In this document: positions 8,233-19,090 of the stretch, piece by piece
Numbering within the stretch: position 1 is the first letter of the stretch
Layout of the letters: the number at the start of each line of letters is the position of its first letter
Source of the DNA: Gemmatimonadota bacterium
GTDB lineage: Bacteria > Gemmatimonadota > Gemmatimonadetes > Gemmatimonadales > GWC2-71-9
Length of the DNA: 50,124 nt
Assembly (NCBI GenBank): GCA_003221895.1
Contig: QHUJ01000139.1
Location: forward strand, 1 to 50,124
Reading direction: 5' to 3'
Notes under the pieces: generated by a model
What the model saw: the letters and a program-made list of their open reading frames with translations, nothing else
What the model was told of the DNA's origin: nothing
The model's database searches: none
Made by a program: the position numbers and the translations under genes

Positions 8233-11200
8233 TTAGGCGGCTGCTCCGTGGCACTTCTTGAATTTCTTGCCGCTGCCGCAGGGACATGGGTCGTTACGGC
8301 CGACGCCGGCGTAGGGATTGGCTGCAAACGCCGGCTCGGCCACGCCGCCTGCCTTCCCACCGTCGCCACGCTGCACTGACGGTGGCGGAGGGTCGCCGGT
8401 CGTGACGAGACCGTCTGCCGCGGCTTTCGAGGCGACCATTGGAGCCTGACGACCACTCGCTCCCGGCAGACCCCCTGCCGGTCCTGTCACCCCGCGACTC
8501 GGAGCACGCTGCATCCCGGGCGGAGGCGCCGGATCGACCTGGATCTGCAGCTTGAACCAGCGTTCGGCGAACTTCGCCTGGAGATCGTGCATCAAGCCCA
8601 TGAACATCTCGAATGCTTCCTGCTTGTACTCGACCAACGGGTCCTTCTGCCCCCAGGCCCGGTAGTAAATGCCTTCGCGCAGCTGATCGAGGTCGTACAG
8701 ATGGTCTTTCCACTGCTCGTCGATCACGCCGAGGGTCACGTGTGACAACGCCTGCTCGTCGAGCTTCGCCGCACCGATGCGCGACTCGATATCGCGCAAA
8801 TAGCGGAGCTTCTCCTGGAACGCCTCGCGTCCCGCTTGGTGTGCCACGCGCACCAGCTCGTCGCGCGTCCTGACCTTGGTGGGATCGGTTACCCCCGGAA
8901 TTGAGATCAGGAATTTCTGCAGGAACTCGGTGTCGATCAGCTCCCGGTCCCATTGACCGGGATCGTCGTACTCGGCGATCAAGGCATCGGCCAGGCGCTC
9001 GACCGCGCCGTCGATCATCCGCTGGGCCTCGGCTTTGAGCTCCTCACCGCCCTCGAGCGCATAGAGCCGCTGTGAGTAGATAACCGCGCGCTGCTCGTTC
9101 ATGACTTCGTCGAACTGCAGCAGCCGTTTCCGGGCCTGGAAGTTCTGCAGCTCGACGCGTTTTTGTGCCTGACCAATCGCGGCCGTCACCCACGGATGGG
9201 TGATGACCTCGCCTTCTTCGGCGCCGGTGCGGTCCATGATCCGGGCAATCCGATCCGAGCCGAACAGCCGCATGAGGTCGTCTTCGAGCGACAGGTAGAA
9301 AATGCTTTGGCCCGGATCGCCCTGGCGCCCGGACCGGCCGCGCAGCTGGCGGTCGATGCGCCGTGCCTCGTGTCGCTCCGTCCCGATGATGACCAGGCCG
9401 CACGGGGGATCCTCGTTGCACTTGTGCTCTTTCAGCTGTGCGTCGGTAAAGTCAGGCTTTTCCAACATCTGTCCGAACGGCGCCTCGCGCGACTTGATGC
9501 CGCACACCTGACATTTCTTAACGCCGGGACCGAGTTTGATGTCGGTGCCGCGGCCGGCCATGTTGGTCGCGATCGTGATCGCGCCGGGCTGGCCCGCCTG
9601 CGCCACGATCTCGGCCTCTCGCTCGTGGTACTTGGCGTTGAGCACTTCGTGCTTCAGGCCGCGCCGTTTCAACAAGCGCGCGAGCGTCTCGGAGACCTCG
9701 ACGTTGGTCGTACCCACCAGAATCGGCAGGCTCCGCTTATGCTGGCGCTCCACCTCCTCCATGATCGCGTCGTACTTCTCCTTGCGCGTTTTGTACACGA
9801 AGTCGTGCTTGTCCACGCGGCGCACCGGACGATTCGTCGGGATGACGGACACATCGAGCTTGTAGATCTGGTGGAACTCGGTCTCTTCCGTTTCGGCGGT
9901 GCCCGTCATGCCGGCGAGCTTCTCATACATGCGGAAGTAGTTCTGAATCGTGATCGTCGCGAGCGTCTGGGTTTCCTCGCGCACGGCCACGCCTTCCTTC
10001 GCCTCGACGGCCTGGTGGAGCCCGTCGGACCAGCGGCGGCCCGGCATCAGCCGGCCCGTGAACTCGTCCACGATGAAGACCTGCCCGTCCTGGACGACGT
10101 ACTCGACGTCCTTCTCGTACAACGCGTGCGCCTGCAGCAGCTTGTGGATGATGTGCAGCGTCTCGCTCTTTGCGGCGTACTCCGCTTCCACGACGCGGCG
10201 CCGCTCGATTCGCTCGGCCGCCGTCAGATCGTGGTCGTGCTCGAGCTCATGGACGGCGTGCGAGATGTCCGGCACCACGAACAGGGTCGGGTCCTGCGGG
10301 GACATCGTCTCGACACCCTGATCGGTGAGGTGGACCGAACGGCCGCGCTCATCCATGACGAAGAACAGGTCGTCCTCGACGTCCCGCATCTTCTGGTCAC
10401 GCGCAGGGAGCTTGCGGTCCGCGAGGCGGTCGAGCTCGACACGCTGTACGAGGTGCTTGACACCCTGCTCGTTCAGCAGCTTCAGCAGCTTCTTGTTCTT
10501 GGGCATGCCAAGCTGCGCTTTGTAGAGCAGCTTCGCACCTTCATAGTTGGTGTCGGTACTCTGCAGCAGCGGCTCGCCGCGGGCGATGAGATCATTCACG
10601 ATCCCGGTCTGCTTGCGGACCAGCTGCACGACCTGCGCGTTGTACTGCGCGTATTTCTCATCCGACTCGGCGCCAACCGGACCCGAGATGATCAAGGGGG
10701 TCCGCGCTTCGTCGATGAGGATCGAATCGACCTCGTCGATGATCGCGTACACATGGCCGCGCTGCACGCGGTGCTCCAGGCTGAACACCATGTTGTCGCG
10801 CAGATAGTCGAAGCCGAATTCGTTGTTGGTCCCGTACGTGATGTCGCATAGGTAGGCGGCGCGCCGCTCCGGCGTCGACGGCTGCGTGTCGTCGATACAG
10901 CCGACCGTCAAGCCGAGCCACTTGAAGAGGTGGCCCATCCACTGCGAGTCGCGCCGCGCGAGGTAATTGTTGACGGTGACGAGGTGCGTGCCCCGCCCCG
11001 CGAGCGCGTTGAGATACAGCGGCAGCGTGGCGACCAGCGTCTTTCCCTCACCAGTCGCCATTTCCGCGATCTTGCCCTGATGCAGCACGATGCCGCCGAT
11101 CAGCTGCACGTCGTACGGCACCATATCCCACTTCATCGGGTGCCCGGTGACGATGACCTCGGTCCCGAGCAGCCGGCGCGCCGCTTCGCGGACGGTCGCG

Positions 11201-11532
11201 AATGCCTCAGGCAGCAGATCGTCGAGGGTGCGCTGCAGCTCTTTGACGAACGTCTCTTCCGCCTCCGCCAGCTGGCTGCTGAGATCGGCACGCTTCTCGG
11301 GATCGGGACAGTCGTGCTTTTCCTGCTTGACGCGCTCGACCTCCGCCTGGAGCCCTCCCGTGCGCTGCGCGATCATCTCGCGGAACCGGGCGGTCTGTGC
11401 CTGAAGCTCGCTGTCGCTGAGATTCTTGAGACGCTCTTCGTGCTTGTGAATCGCATCCACGATCGGCTGGATGCGCTTCAGCTCGCGGTCGAATCGCGTC
11501 CCGAAGATCTTGGTGAACAGACGGTTTGCCAT
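8233..11532 (-). CDS. secA: Protein translocase ATPase SecA
   Basis: SecA drives Sec-dependent export through SecYEG. At 1099 residues it is longer than E. coli SecA (about 900). Walker A is ATGEGKT at residues 159-165; [20 protein letters not shown] marks motor domain 1 and the crosslinking-domain border; [12 protein letters not shown] and [10 protein letters not shown] mark motor domain 2; the C-terminus is a zinc-binding SEC-C tail, [13 protein letters not shown]. An unusual segment of about 40 residues with four cysteines (CQVC near residue 671, then two more before [11 protein letters not shown]) is inserted in motor domain 2. A good Shine-Dalgarno (GAGGGAT) precedes the ATG. Confidence 0.97.
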   Translation of the reverse strand: MANRLFTKIFGTRFDRELKRIQPIVDAIHKHEERLKNLSDSELQAQTARFREMIAQRTGGLQAEVERVKQEKHDCPDPEKRADLSSQLAEAEETFVKELQRTLDDLLPEAFATVREAARRLLGTEVIVTGHPMKWDMVPYDVQLIGGIVLHQGKIAEMATGEGKTLVATLPLYLNALAGRGTHLVTVNNYLARRDSQWMGHLFKWLGLTVGCIDDTQPSTPERRAAYLCDITYGTNNEFGFDYLRDNMVFSLEHRVQRGHVYAIIDEVDSILIDEARTPLIISGPVGAESDEKYAQYNAQVVQLVRKQTGIVNDLIARGEPLLQSTDTNYEGAKLLYKAQLGMPKNKKLLKLLNEQGVKHLVQRVELDRLADRKLPARDQKMRDVEDDLFFVMDERGRSVHLTDQGVETMSPQDPTLFVVPDISHAVHELEHDHDLTAAERIERRRVVEAEYAAKSETLHIIHKLLQAHALYEKDVEYVVQDGQVFIVDEFTGRLMPGRRWSDGLHQAVEAKEGVAVREETQTLATITIQNYFRMYEKLAGMTGTAETEETEFHQIYKLDVSVIPTNRPVRRVDKHDFVYKTRKEKYDAIMEEVERQHKRSLPILVGTTNVEVSETLARLLKRRGLKHEVLNAKYHEREAEIVAQAGQPGAITIATNMAGRGTDIKLGPGVKKCQVCGIKSREAPFGQMLEKPDFTDAQLKEHKCNEDPPCGLVIIGTERHEARRIDRQLRGRSGRQGDPGQSIFYLSLEDDLMRLFGSDRIARIMDRTGAEEGEVITHPWVTAAIGQAQKRVELQNFQARKRLLQFDEVMNEQRAVIYSQRLYALEGGEELKAEAQRMIDGAVERLADALIAEYDDPGQWDRELIDTEFLQKFLISIPGVTDPTKVRTRDELVRVAHQAGREAFQEKLRYLRDIESRIGAAKLDEQALSHVTLGVIDEQWKDHLYDLDQLREGIYYRAWGQKDPLVEYKQEAFEMFMGLMHDLQAKFAERWFKLQIQVDPAPPPGMQRAPSRGVTGPAGGLPGASGRQAPMVASKAAADGLVTTGDPPPPSVQRGDGGKAGGVAEPAFAANPYAGVGRNDPCPCGSGKKFKKCHGAAA

Positions 11533-11538
11533 ATCCCT

Positions 11539-12105
11539 CTAGCGGTAAAGCCCCCGGGCCGCGATGTACTCGCGGACCGGCTCAGGCACTAAATATCGAA
11601 TGGAACGCCCCTGCTTGAGGCGCTCGCGGACCTGGGTGGCGGAAAGGTCGATGGTGGGTACCGGGATCACCCTGCTGATGAGGGGGTGTCGCGGGACCGT
11701 CGCCCCGGGCCGTGCGAATACGACAATGTCGGCGAGCCCAGGCAGGGCTTCCACTTCCCACCAGGCGGCCAGATCCCGGGCCGCATCCGCCCCTAGCAAT
11801 AACGCGAACCGGTTCCCCTGCTCCCGCTCCGCCAGCGCGCGCAGGGTGCGGACGGTATAGGAGGGCGTCGGCAAACCCAGCTCCACCCGCTCGACCCCCA
11901 GCCGCGGATTGCCCGCCACCGCCAGATCGAGCATTTCGGCGCGCTGCTCGGCGGTTGCCTGATGCGCCGCGCGCTTGAACGGCTGCTCCCGGGCCGGCAG
12001 AAAGCGAATCGAGGAGCCGTTGCCCAGCGCGTCGGCCGCTGCTTCCGCCACGATCAAATGCGCCACATGGACGGGGTCGAACGATCCCCCGAACAGCGCG
12101 TTCAC
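11539..12105 (-). CDS. nadD: Nicotinate-nucleotide adenylyltransferase
   Basis: NadD converts nicotinate mononucleotide plus ATP to deamido-NAD in NAD biosynthesis. The 188 residues begin with the nucleotidyltransferase motif FGGSFDPVHVAHL (GxFxPxHxxH) and end with LSATQVRERLKQG, the ISSTxxR-type ATP-binding motif, then the usual YLVPEPVREYI tail. It starts at GTG, 5 bases after the bamD stop, and lies 6 bases before secA. No rsfS gene is adjacent, although nadD-rsfS is a common pairing. Confidence 0.94.
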   Translation of the reverse strand: MNALFGGSFDPVHVAHLIVAEAAADALGNGSSIRFLPAREQPFKRAAHQATAEQRAEMLDLAVAGNPRLGVERVELGLPTPSYTVRTLRALAEREQGNRFALLLGADAARDLAAWWEVEALPGLADIVVFARPGATVPRHPLISRVIPVPTIDLSATQVRERLKQGRSIRYLVPEPVREYIAARGLYR

Positions 12106-12110
12106 ACCGC

Positions 12111-12890
12111 TCAGGAGGGAGTCGCGCTGGAGTCCGCGACCACGGGACAGCTGCGGTCGAGCTGCGCCGCGTTCGGGTAGTAGCGCCGCAGATGCGCGCA
12201 GGTTTCCTGCTTCTCCTCTTTGTAGCCAATGGCCTGATAGCTGTCCACCAGCCGCAGCAGCGCGTCGGGCGCGCGCGCGGCACGCGGGTAATTGGCGATC
12301 ACATCCTTGAAATAGATGATCGCCGAATCGAATGCCTTGCGGCGGAAGTAGAACAGGCCGGTCTTGTAGGACTTCTCCGCAAATTGATTCTCGAGCCGCT
12401 GCACGTGGGGGCGCGCGCGGCCCGCCGCCTCGCTCTCCGGATAGCGGGCCGCCAGCTCCTGGTAGATCGCCAACGCGGTCTCACCGTAGCTCGGGTCGAG
12501 CTCGGGGCGATGCCACAGCTTCAGATTGGCGTCGCCTGCGCGCAGCAACGCGGTGGGGGCGTACTCGGAAGTCGAAAAATCATCCGCGACCTTACGGAAG
12601 TCGGACGCCGCCTGGACGTACTCACCCATCTGGAAGGAACACTCGGCGAGGTAATAGCGCGTCTGCGCCAGCTGGGGTTGGCTGGGCCCGAACTCGTACG
12701 TCAGGCGCTGCAGGCCCAACTGGGCATGCCGGAAATCGCCGCGCCGGAACTGCTGCATCGCTTGATCGAGACCGACGGCCGGATCCGGCGCCGGCGGTGG
12801 CTGTTTCGCCGAGCGCCGGCCCGGATGGCAGGCGACGCCCGCGACGAGCAACCCACAGGCCAATACTTCCAAGATTCGCTGCTGCCTCAT
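12111..12890 (-). CDS. bamD: Outer membrane assembly lipoprotein BamD
   Basis: BamD is the essential lipoprotein partner of BamA in outer-membrane protein insertion. The 259 residues carry an N-terminal signal with a cysteine at VACHPG (about residue 21), followed by TPR-like repeats: YYLAECSFQMGEYVQAASDF, a second unit with YQELAARYPESEAAGRA, then FYFRRKAFDSAIIYF with VIANYPRA. The layout and spacing match YfiO/BamD. It is strong evidence for a diderm envelope. The ATG overlaps the TPR lipoprotein stop as ATGA. Confidence 0.9.
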   Translation of the reverse strand: MRQQRILEVLACGLLVAGVACHPGRRSAKQPPPAPDPAVGLDQAMQQFRRGDFRHAQLGLQRLTYEFGPSQPQLAQTRYYLAECSFQMGEYVQAASDFRKVADDFSTSEYAPTALLRAGDANLKLWHRPELDPSYGETALAIYQELAARYPESEAAGRARPHVQRLENQFAEKSYKTGLFYFRRKAFDSAIIYFKDVIANYPRAARAPDALLRLVDSYQAIGYKEEKQETCAHLRRYYPNAAQLDRSCPVVADSSATPS

Positions 12891-13783
12891 TCCGGCTCAG
12901 CCTTTCCCAACTTGTTGAGCTTTTCCTGGGCTCGCTGGGAGATCGTGTCTCCCGGCGTGCCGCCCGCAAGCGCCTGCTGATAACTGTCCATCGCGCCGGC
13001 GATATCGCCCTGCGCGAGGCGCACATCGCCAAGGCCGAGGAATGCGGCGCGCACGACGTCCGGCGATGCTCCCGGAGCCGTAGCGCGCCGGAACCAATCC
13101 TCCGCGTCGCCCGGTCGCCCGCTCTCGAGCGCCATCTGTCCCGCGACGAGCGCGCAGAGCCCCAGCCCTTCCCGCGCCGACTCGACGACCGACGCCGCGC
13201 GTTGCCGGCGGATGACCCCTTCAAAGACACGCACGGCGGTGCTGCAGTCTCTAACCCGGACAAGCGTCATTCCGTATACGTACAGTAGCGAGTCGGCGCG
13301 GGCCGCGTCGACAGCCGACGCCGCTGCAACCGGCAACAGCGCCACCGCTTCGGCCGTATCGCCGCGCTCGACCGCATCCAGCGCCGCCAGCACGACATAG
13401 CGGCCCAGCGGGCGCCGCGGGGCCACCTCGCGCAGGCCGGTCAACGCGCTCGCCAGGGCCGTCCGGTCGTTCGCCGTGAGGGCGGCGCGCGCCACGCGGT
13501 CCAGACCGTCCGCCGCTTCGTCTGCGCGCGAGCGATCACGCTTGGCAAGGGTGCGGTACGCATCCGCCGCGAGCTGGTAATCTTCGGCGTGCATGGCGGA
13601 CGCCCCGACCTTCGCGAGCAGGCCTGCGCTGCTCGCGTTCGCCTTACGGGCGAGCTCATACTCTGCGAGCGCGTCCACATACGCGCTGGCCGCATAGGCG
13701 CGGTCGCCGAGCTCTTCGTGGTTGGACGCGGAGCGCGTGCATGACATAACAAGCAGCAGCAGCGTGATCCCGGCGCGCTTCAT
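12887..13783 (-). CDS. TPR-repeat lipoprotein
   Basis: A 298-residue protein with a short signal sequence ending at a Cys (LLLLVMSC), then a string of TPR/Sel1-like helical repeats (for example AYAASAYVDALAEYELARKA). The C-terminal unit, GDVRLAQGDIAGAMDSYQQAL, is a canonical TPR. The ATG at 13783 overlaps the upstream TPR gene stop as ATGA; the longer open frame upstream is out of context and has no signal sequence. With bamD next to it, a role in envelope assembly or as a periplasmic scaffold is plausible, but no specific function can be assigned. Confidence 0.8.
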   Translation of the reverse strand: MKRAGITLLLLVMSCTRSASNHEELGDRAYAASAYVDALAEYELARKANASSAGLLAKVGASAMHAEDYQLAADAYRTLAKRDRSRADEAADGLDRVARAALTANDRTALASALTGLREVAPRRPLGRYVVLAALDAVERGDTAEAVALLPVAAASAVDAARADSLLYVYGMTLVRVRDCSTAVRVFEGVIRRQRAASVVESAREGLGLCALVAGQMALESGRPGDAEDWFRRATAPGASPDVVRAAFLGLGDVRLAQGDIAGAMDSYQQALAGGTPGDTISQRAQEKLNKLGKAEPE

Positions 13784-14559
13784 TTCCTTTTCTTCTTTGT
13801 CGGCGCCGGCTCGTCCAGCATCGCGGCCTGAGCGGCGCCGGCGCCTACCGGGGTGACGTCGGAGCGGGACAGCAGCGCGAGGTAGGCCTCCACGCGAGGA
13901 TCTTCCGGCCGCCTGGTGCGCAGCTCTTCCCACACGGCCCGCGCGCCCAGACCGTCGCCGGCGAGATAACAGGCGAGTCCCAGCATCGCGGCAGCGTCGA
14001 GGAACGAGGGACGCTCGCGCACGATCCGCTGGAAGTGCTCGTGCGCGTCGAGCGCCCGCCCCGCTTCGAGCAAGAGCCGTCCGAGCTTGTAGCGCAGGTC
14101 GTGAAATCCTGGTCCGAGCGCGAGCGCCGCTTCATACTGCGCGATCGCCTCGTTGAGCCCGCCCGCCTCGAGGTAGGCTTGCCCCATCGCGGCGTGCTGA
14201 TTGGCGAGCTTGGCCGCGACGTGGCCGTGAAAGCCGCCCCGGCGCTCCGTGGTGATCTGCCGGGCACGCCGCAACACGGCATTGGCCTCTTCTTCGCGCC
14301 CCAGCTCGTTGAGGACAAGCGCGCGGTGAATCAAGGCTTCGATGTAATTGGGATTCAGCGTGAGTGCGCGATCGAGCTGCTCCAGCGCCGTGTCCGGCTG
14401 TCCCACGAGCGAGTACGAAAGCCCCAGCAAATGATGCGCGTCTGCAAAGGCGCGACCCGTCGCGACGACCTCTTCGAGCAGGTGAATCGCGCCGTAATAA
14501 TCCTGCAGCTGAAACCGTTCGTTAGCCTGCTCGACTAGATGCTCGGGACTGACGTCCAT
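13780..14559 (-). CDS. Cytoplasmic TPR-repeat protein
   Basis: A 259-residue protein with no signal sequence and about six TPR units. Clear examples are AHHLLGLSYSLVGQPDTALE, followed by HRALVLNELGREEEANAVL and GQAYLEAGGLNEAIAQYEAA. The C-terminus is Lys-rich (PTKKKRK). It begins inside the end of the epimerase gene (38-base overlap) and is coupled by ATGA to the TPR lipoprotein, linking the sugar-nucleotide block to bamD-nadD-secA. Probably a protein-protein scaffold; partner unknown. Confidence 0.8.
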   Translation of the reverse strand: MDVSPEHLVEQANERFQLQDYYGAIHLLEEVVATGRAFADAHHLLGLSYSLVGQPDTALEQLDRALTLNPNYIEALIHRALVLNELGREEEANAVLRRARQITTERRGGFHGHVAAKLANQHAAMGQAYLEAGGLNEAIAQYEAALALGPGFHDLRYKLGRLLLEAGRALDAHEHFQRIVRERPSFLDAAAMLGLACYLAGDGLGARAVWEELRTRRPEDPRVEAYLALLSRSDVTPVGAGAAQAAMLDEPAPTKKKRK

Positions 14560-15517
14560 GAACCTCCTCGTACCAGTCGACGAACTTCCGGATGCCCACT
14601 TCGATCCCGACCTTAGGCCGGAACCCGAGCACGCGGCCAGCGTGCTCCAGATCCGCGTCCGTCAGCCGCACGTCGCCCGGTTGATCGGGATGCCGCTCGA
14701 TCGTGGGCTCGCGGCCGAGCGCGGCGCCGATCAGCGCGATGAGGCGGTCGAGTCGTACCCGCGCGCCGCCGCCGACGTTCACGATCTCGACGCTGCCAGG
14801 ACGGGCGGTCCCCGTCCACTCCAGCCCGGCGAGGACGCCATCGATGCAGTCGGTAATATAGGTATAGTCGCGCTCGCTCGACCCATCCCCATGCATGCGG
14901 ATCGGCCGCCCCCTGGCGATCAGATCGGTGAACTTGTGGATCGCGAGGTCCGGCCGCTGTCGCGGCCCGTAGACCGTGAAGAAACGCAGGCACATGATGC
15001 GCAGGGGATACAGATGAGCGAAGGCGTACGCGAGCAGCTCGCCGGCCCGCTTGCTCGCCGCGTACGGTGAAATCGGCGAGACCGCGGGCTTCTCCTCGTC
15101 GAACGGCGCCGGCGTCGCGTTCCCGTACACCGATGACGACGAGCCAAAGACGATGCGCGTCACACCCGTGCGCCGCGCCGCATCGAGCAGGCGGGCCGTC
15201 GCGGTGACGTTCGCCTCCATGTAGGAGCCGGGATCCTCGAGCGACGGACGCACTCCCGGCTTCGCGGCGAGGTGAATGATCGCCTCGACGCCCTCGAGTG
15301 GGAGCGGATCGCGGGCTACATCGGCCTCGATGAACGTGAAGCCGGATAGCTTGCTCATCCCCTGCAGATTCCGCTCTTTCACCTCGCGCGCGTAGAACGC
15401 GTCGAAGTTGTCGACCCCGGTGACCTGCACTCCTCGCGTCAGCAACGCTTCGCCGAGATGCGAGCCGATGAATCCGGCTGCGCCGGTCAGGAGCACCTTG
15501 TGCGGAGGGGGGCTCAT
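14522..15517 (-). CDS. NAD-dependent sugar-nucleotide epimerase (UDP-glucuronate 4-epimerase-like)
   Basis: Extended SDR of 331 residues. It has the NAD-binding [10 protein letters not shown] near residues 12-21, the SSSSVYG catalytic Ser region, and the catalytic pair YAASK. The segment [19 protein letters not shown] resembles UDP-glucuronate 4-epimerases, which make UDP-galacturonate. Being next to ugd (UDP-glucuronate producer) fits this substrate. Other 4-epimerases such as GalE relatives remain possible. The start overlaps the uxs stop as ATGA. Confidence 0.8.
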   Translation of the reverse strand: MSPPPHKVLLTGAAGFIGSHLGEALLTRGVQVTGVDNFDAFYAREVKERNLQGMSKLSGFTFIEADVARDPLPLEGVEAIIHLAAKPGVRPSLEDPGSYMEANVTATARLLDAARRTGVTRIVFGSSSSVYGNATPAPFDEEKPAVSPISPYAASKRAGELLAYAFAHLYPLRIMCLRFFTVYGPRQRPDLAIHKFTDLIARGRPIRMHGDGSSERDYTYITDCIDGVLAGLEWTGTARPGSVEIVNVGGGARVRLDRLIALIGAALGREPTIERHPDQPGDVRLTDADLEHAGRVLGFRPKVGIEVGIRKFVDWYEEVHGRQSRASSRAG

Positions 15518-16467
15518 CGCGCCGCTGCTCCCTCGCGCGCCACTACGTCACGGAAATACTCGATCGTGCGGCGCAGGCCGTCCTCCAGCGTCACCTTCGG
15601 CTCCCATCCCAGAGTCTCGTGCGCCCGCGCGATATCGGGCTGGCGCACCTGGGGATCGTCGATGGGCAGGGGGCGCTCGACCACGCTGCTCTTGCTGCCG
15701 GTCAACTTCAGCACGCGGTCGGCGAGCTGGCGAACCGTGAATTCGTGCGGATTGCCGATGTTTGTCGGCTCCGGTGTGCCCCGCTCGAACAGCCCCACGA
15801 TGCCCTCGATCAAGTCATCGACGTAACAGAACGAGCGCGTCTGCGACCCGTCGCCGTACACGGTGAGCGGCTCTCCGCGCAACGCCTGCACGATGAAATT
15901 CGAGACCACGCGTCCGTCGTTGGGGCGCATCCGTGGCCCGTAGGTGTTGAAGATCCGCACGATGCGGGTGTCGAGTCCGTGGAAACGGTGATAGGCCATC
16001 GTCAGGGCCTCGGCGAAGCGTTTCGCTTCATCGTACACGCCGCGGGGCCCCACCGGATTCACGTTGCCCCAGTACGACTCCGGCTGCGGATGGACCAGCG
16101 GGTCGCCGTAGACTTCCGACGTCGAGGCGAGCAGGAAGCGGGCTTGCTTCGCCATCGCCAGCCCCAGGGCCTTGTGGGTACCGAGGGCGCCCACTTTCAG
16201 CGTCTGGATCGGGAGCTCGAGGTAATCGACGGGGCTCGCGGGACTGGCGAAGTGGAGCACGCCATCCAGCGGCCCTTCGACCTCGATGTAGCGCGTGACG
16301 TCCTGGTTGGCGAAGCGAAACCGTGGATGCGACCCGAGGTGCTCGAGATTCGCCGGATTACCGGTGATGTGATTGTCCATTCCCAGCACGTCGTACCCGA
16401 GCGCCAGGAATTTGTCGACGAGATGGGATCCGAGGAATCCGGCGGCGCCCGTTACGAGGACGCGCAT
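15514..16467 (-). CDS. uxs: UDP-glucuronate decarboxylase (UDP-xylose synthase)
   Basis: UXS oxidises, decarboxylates and re-reduces UDP-glucuronate to UDP-xylose. The 317 residues have [15 protein letters not shown] at the N-terminus, the UXS hallmark [28 protein letters not shown], and [13 protein letters not shown] with the catalytic Tyr/Lys pair. The [20 protein letters not shown] block is also typical. It follows ugd, with a 16-base overlap, so its substrate is made by the preceding gene. Confidence 0.92.
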   Translation of the reverse strand: MRVLVTGAAGFLGSHLVDKFLALGYDVLGMDNHITGNPANLEHLGSHPRFRFANQDVTRYIEVEGPLDGVLHFASPASPVDYLELPIQTLKVGALGTHKALGLAMAKQARFLLASTSEVYGDPLVHPQPESYWGNVNPVGPRGVYDEAKRFAEALTMAYHRFHGLDTRIVRIFNTYGPRMRPNDGRVVSNFIVQALRGEPLTVYGDGSQTRSFCYVDDLIEGIVGLFERGTPEPTNIGNPHEFTVRQLADRVLKLTGSKSSVVERPLPIDDPQVRQPDIARAHETLGWEPKVTLEDGLRRTIEYFRDVVAREGAAAR

Positions 16468-17768
16468 CCGAGCCGGCGGCCGATGCTATCGTAGGTAAAC
16501 CCGAGCCGGCCCAGCTTGACGGGGTCGTACAGGTTGCGCCCATCCACGATCAGCGGCCGGTTCAGCAGCTGCTTGATCCGTGCAAAATCGGGGTTGCGAT
16601 ACTCCAGCCATTCGGTCACGATCGCCAGCGCATCGGCGCCGCTCAGGGCGTCGTACGCGTGCGTCGCGTACTTGACGCGCGCGCCGAGGTGCCGCGCCGC
16701 GGTTTTCATGGCCGCCGGATCGTGCACCTGCACCTGCACGCCCTCGCACAACAGCGCCTCGACCAGCACCAGCGCGGGACTTTCCCGGACGTCGTCGGTC
16801 TCGGCTTTGAACGCGAGGCCCCAGACCGCGACGGTTTTCTGCTTCAAGGGACCGAGATGCCGCTTCAGCTTCTCGAACAGCACGTGCTTTTGCGCATCGT
16901 TCGCGGACTCGACGGCCTGCAGGACATCGAGCGGCACCTCGCTCTCGCTCGCGGTGCGGATCAGCGCCTTGACGTCCTTGGGAAAGCAGGAGCCGCCGTA
17001 ACCCGGCCCGGGAAACAGGAACCCCTGGCCGATGCGCCGGTCGCTGCCGATGCCGCGGCGCACGTGCGTGACGTCGGCGCCGACCGCTTCGCACAGCCGC
17101 GCGATCTGGTTCATGAATGAGATGCGCGTCGCCAGCATGGCGTTGGCCGCGTACTTGGTCATTTCCGCCGACGGGATATCCATCACGATCAGCGGATTGC
17201 CGGTGCGGACGAACGGCGCATAGAGCTCTTCGATGACTTTCGCCGCGTGGTCGGAATCTACGCCCACGACGACGCGGTCCGGCTTCATGAAATCCTCGAC
17301 CGCCGCGCCTTCCTTCAGGAACTCCGGATTCGAGCAGACATGGAACGGCGTCTTGGTGTGGCGCGCGATCTCCGCGCGCACCTTCTCCGCCGTCCCCACC
17401 GGCACGGTGCTCTTCGTGACCACCAACTTCGTGGCGTTCATGTGCTGCCCGATGGTCCGGGCCACGTCGAGCACGTGCTGGAGATCGGCCGAACCGTCCT
17501 CGTCGGGCGGTGTGCCCACGGCGATGAAGATGACCTCGGAGCGCTCGACCGCCTGCGCGACGTCGGTGGTGAATCCGAGGCGGCCCTCGCGCTGGTTGCG
17601 CACGACCATGGGCTCGAGCCCCGGCTCATAAATCGGAATCTTGTTCTGCTTGAGTGAGGCGATTTTGGCCGCGTCCACGTCGGCGCACAGCACGTCATTG
17701 CCGGTTTCCGCGAGACACGCGCCCACCACGAGGCCTACATACCCGGTGCCGGCAATGGCTACCTTCAC
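16452..17768 (-). CDS. ugd: UDP-glucose 6-dehydrogenase
   Basis: Oxidises UDP-glucose to UDP-glucuronate with two NAD. The 438 residues begin with [17 protein letters not shown], have [12 protein letters not shown], the [14 protein letters not shown] block that selects the UDP-glucose/GDP-mannose family, and the catalytic cysteine in [14 protein letters not shown]. The C-terminal domain includes [16 protein letters not shown]. It starts at GTG, overlapping the wbpA stop as GTGA. It feeds uxs and the epimerase directly downstream. Confidence 0.95.
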   Translation of the reverse strand: MKVAIAGTGYVGLVVGACLAETGNDVLCADVDAAKIASLKQNKIPIYEPGLEPMVVRNQREGRLGFTTDVAQAVERSEVIFIAVGTPPDEDGSADLQHVLDVARTIGQHMNATKLVVTKSTVPVGTAEKVRAEIARHTKTPFHVCSNPEFLKEGAAVEDFMKPDRVVVGVDSDHAAKVIEELYAPFVRTGNPLIVMDIPSAEMTKYAANAMLATRISFMNQIARLCEAVGADVTHVRRGIGSDRRIGQGFLFPGPGYGGSCFPKDVKALIRTASESEVPLDVLQAVESANDAQKHVLFEKLKRHLGPLKQKTVAVWGLAFKAETDDVRESPALVLVEALLCEGVQVQVHDPAAMKTAARHLGARVKYATHAYDALSGADALAIVTEWLEYRNPDFARIKQLLNRPLIVDGRNLYDPVKLGRLGFTYDSIGRRLGCASS

Positions 17769-19090
17769 GCGCGCGATCCTCCCTTGGGTTCACGGGGCAG
17801 CACGTGCCGCGTATCCACTGTCGCGCGTGCGTGCCGCTTCACGAGCTGGTAGTCCACCGAGCTGTGGTCGGTAATGATCATGACACAGTCGACGCTCCGC
17901 AGCGTTTCAGCGGTCAACGGCTGGGAGGACAATGTAATGCCTTCTTCCTGAATCGTCGGCACGTGGGGGTCGTGATAGGACACCTGCGCGCCGCGCTGAT
18001 GCAGCAAGCGGATGACGTCGAGCGCCGGACTCTCGCGGATGTCGTCGATGTTCTTCTTGTAAGCCACGCCCAGGAGCAGCACTCCGCTGCCGCGCGCGGC
18101 TTTGCCCTGCTCGTTGAGTGCGTCGACCACCTTTCCCACCCAGAACTCCGGCATCTCGGCGTTCAGCTCGCCGGCGAGCTCAATGAAGCGGGTCTTGTAA
18201 TTCAACGTCCGCATCTTCCACGCGAGATAGTGAGGGTCGAGCGGGATGCAGTGCCCGCCGACGCCCGGTCCCGGGGTGAACTTCATGAACCCGAACGGCT
18301 TCGTCGCCGCCGCCTCGATCACTTCCCATACGTCGACGCCGAGCTTGTCGCACACGATCGCCATCTCATTGGCGAGTCCGATGTTCACGCTGCGGAACGT
18401 GTTCTCGAGAATCTTCACGAGCTCGGCCGCTTCGGGGGATGACACGGGCACGAGTGTATCGATCGCCGGCTGATACAGCGCGAGGGCAACCTTGAGGCAC
18501 GCCGGCGTGATGCCGCCGACCACCTTCGGGGTGTTGCGGGTGTTGAACCGCTCATTGCCCGGATCGACGCGCTCGGGCGAGAACGCCAGAAAGAAATCCT
18601 CGCCAACTTTGAGCCCCGTCGACTCCAGCGACGGCAGCATCAGCTCACGGGTCGTGCCGGGGTACGTCGTCGACTCGAGCACGACGAGCTGGCCCTTGCG
18701 CAGGGCACGCCTGACCGACTCGGTCGCCGCGAGCACGTAGCTCACGTCCGGGTCCTTCGTTTTGGAGAGCGGCGTCGGGACACTGATCGAGATCACGTCG
18801 GGCTCTTTGAGGCGCCCGAGGTCGGCGGTCGCCGAGAATTGCTTCGCCTGCACCGCGTCTTCAACCGACGCGTCCAGCACATCCTGGATGTGGGAGTGGC
18901 CGCCGTTCAGCGAATCGACGACCCGGGCGTTCACATCGAAGCCCAGCACACGATAGCCGGCGCGAACCAGCTCCATCGCGAGAGGCAGGCCGACATAGCC
19001 GAGTCCAACGACGCCGAATACGGCGGTGCGGTCCTTCGCCTTGGCGAGAAGCGTATCAACCAATGTGGGTGCAGCCGCAGTCGCAGTCAT
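17765..19090 (-). CDS. wbpA: UDP-N-acetyl-D-glucosamine 6-dehydrogenase (WbpA type)
   Basis: A second nucleotide-sugar dehydrogenase, 441 residues, clearly different from ugd. It has VVGLGYVGLPLAMELV, the LAFSPERVDPGN segment and the catalytic GVGGHCIPLDPHYLAW, all typical of the WbpA/TviB/WecC group acting on UDP-N-acetylhexosamines. The adjacent wbpB, wbpE and wbpD homologues supply the following steps, so the likely product is UDP-GlcNAcA. The ATG at 19090 overlaps the wbpB stop as ATGA. Confidence 0.9.
   Translation of the reverse strand: MTATAAAPTLVDTLLAKAKDRTAVFGVVGLGYVGLPLAMELVRAGYRVLGFDVNARVVDSLNGGHSHIQDVLDASVEDAVQAKQFSATADLGRLKEPDVISISVPTPLSKTKDPDVSYVLAATESVRRALRKGQLVVLESTTYPGTTRELMLPSLESTGLKVGEDFFLAFSPERVDPGNERFNTRNTPKVVGGITPACLKVALALYQPAIDTLVPVSSPEAAELVKILENTFRSVNIGLANEMAIVCDKLGVDVWEVIEAAATKPFGFMKFTPGPGVGGHCIPLDPHYLAWKMRTLNYKTRFIELAGELNAEMPEFWVGKVVDALNEQGKAARGSGVLLLGVAYKKNIDDIRESPALDVIRLLHQRGAQVSYHDPHVPTIQEEGITLSSQPLTAETLRSVDCVMIITDHSSVDYQLVKRHARATVDTRHVLPREPKGGSRA

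Noticed and set aside
9163-10851. Plus-strand open frame of 562 codons opposite secA
   Set aside because: SecA is unambiguous on the minus strand; the opposite frame has no domain or start signal.
16715-16745. CACCTGCACCTGCAC short repeat within ugd
   Set aside because: Encodes a normal conserved-position stretch (VQVQVHD); a chance codon repeat.
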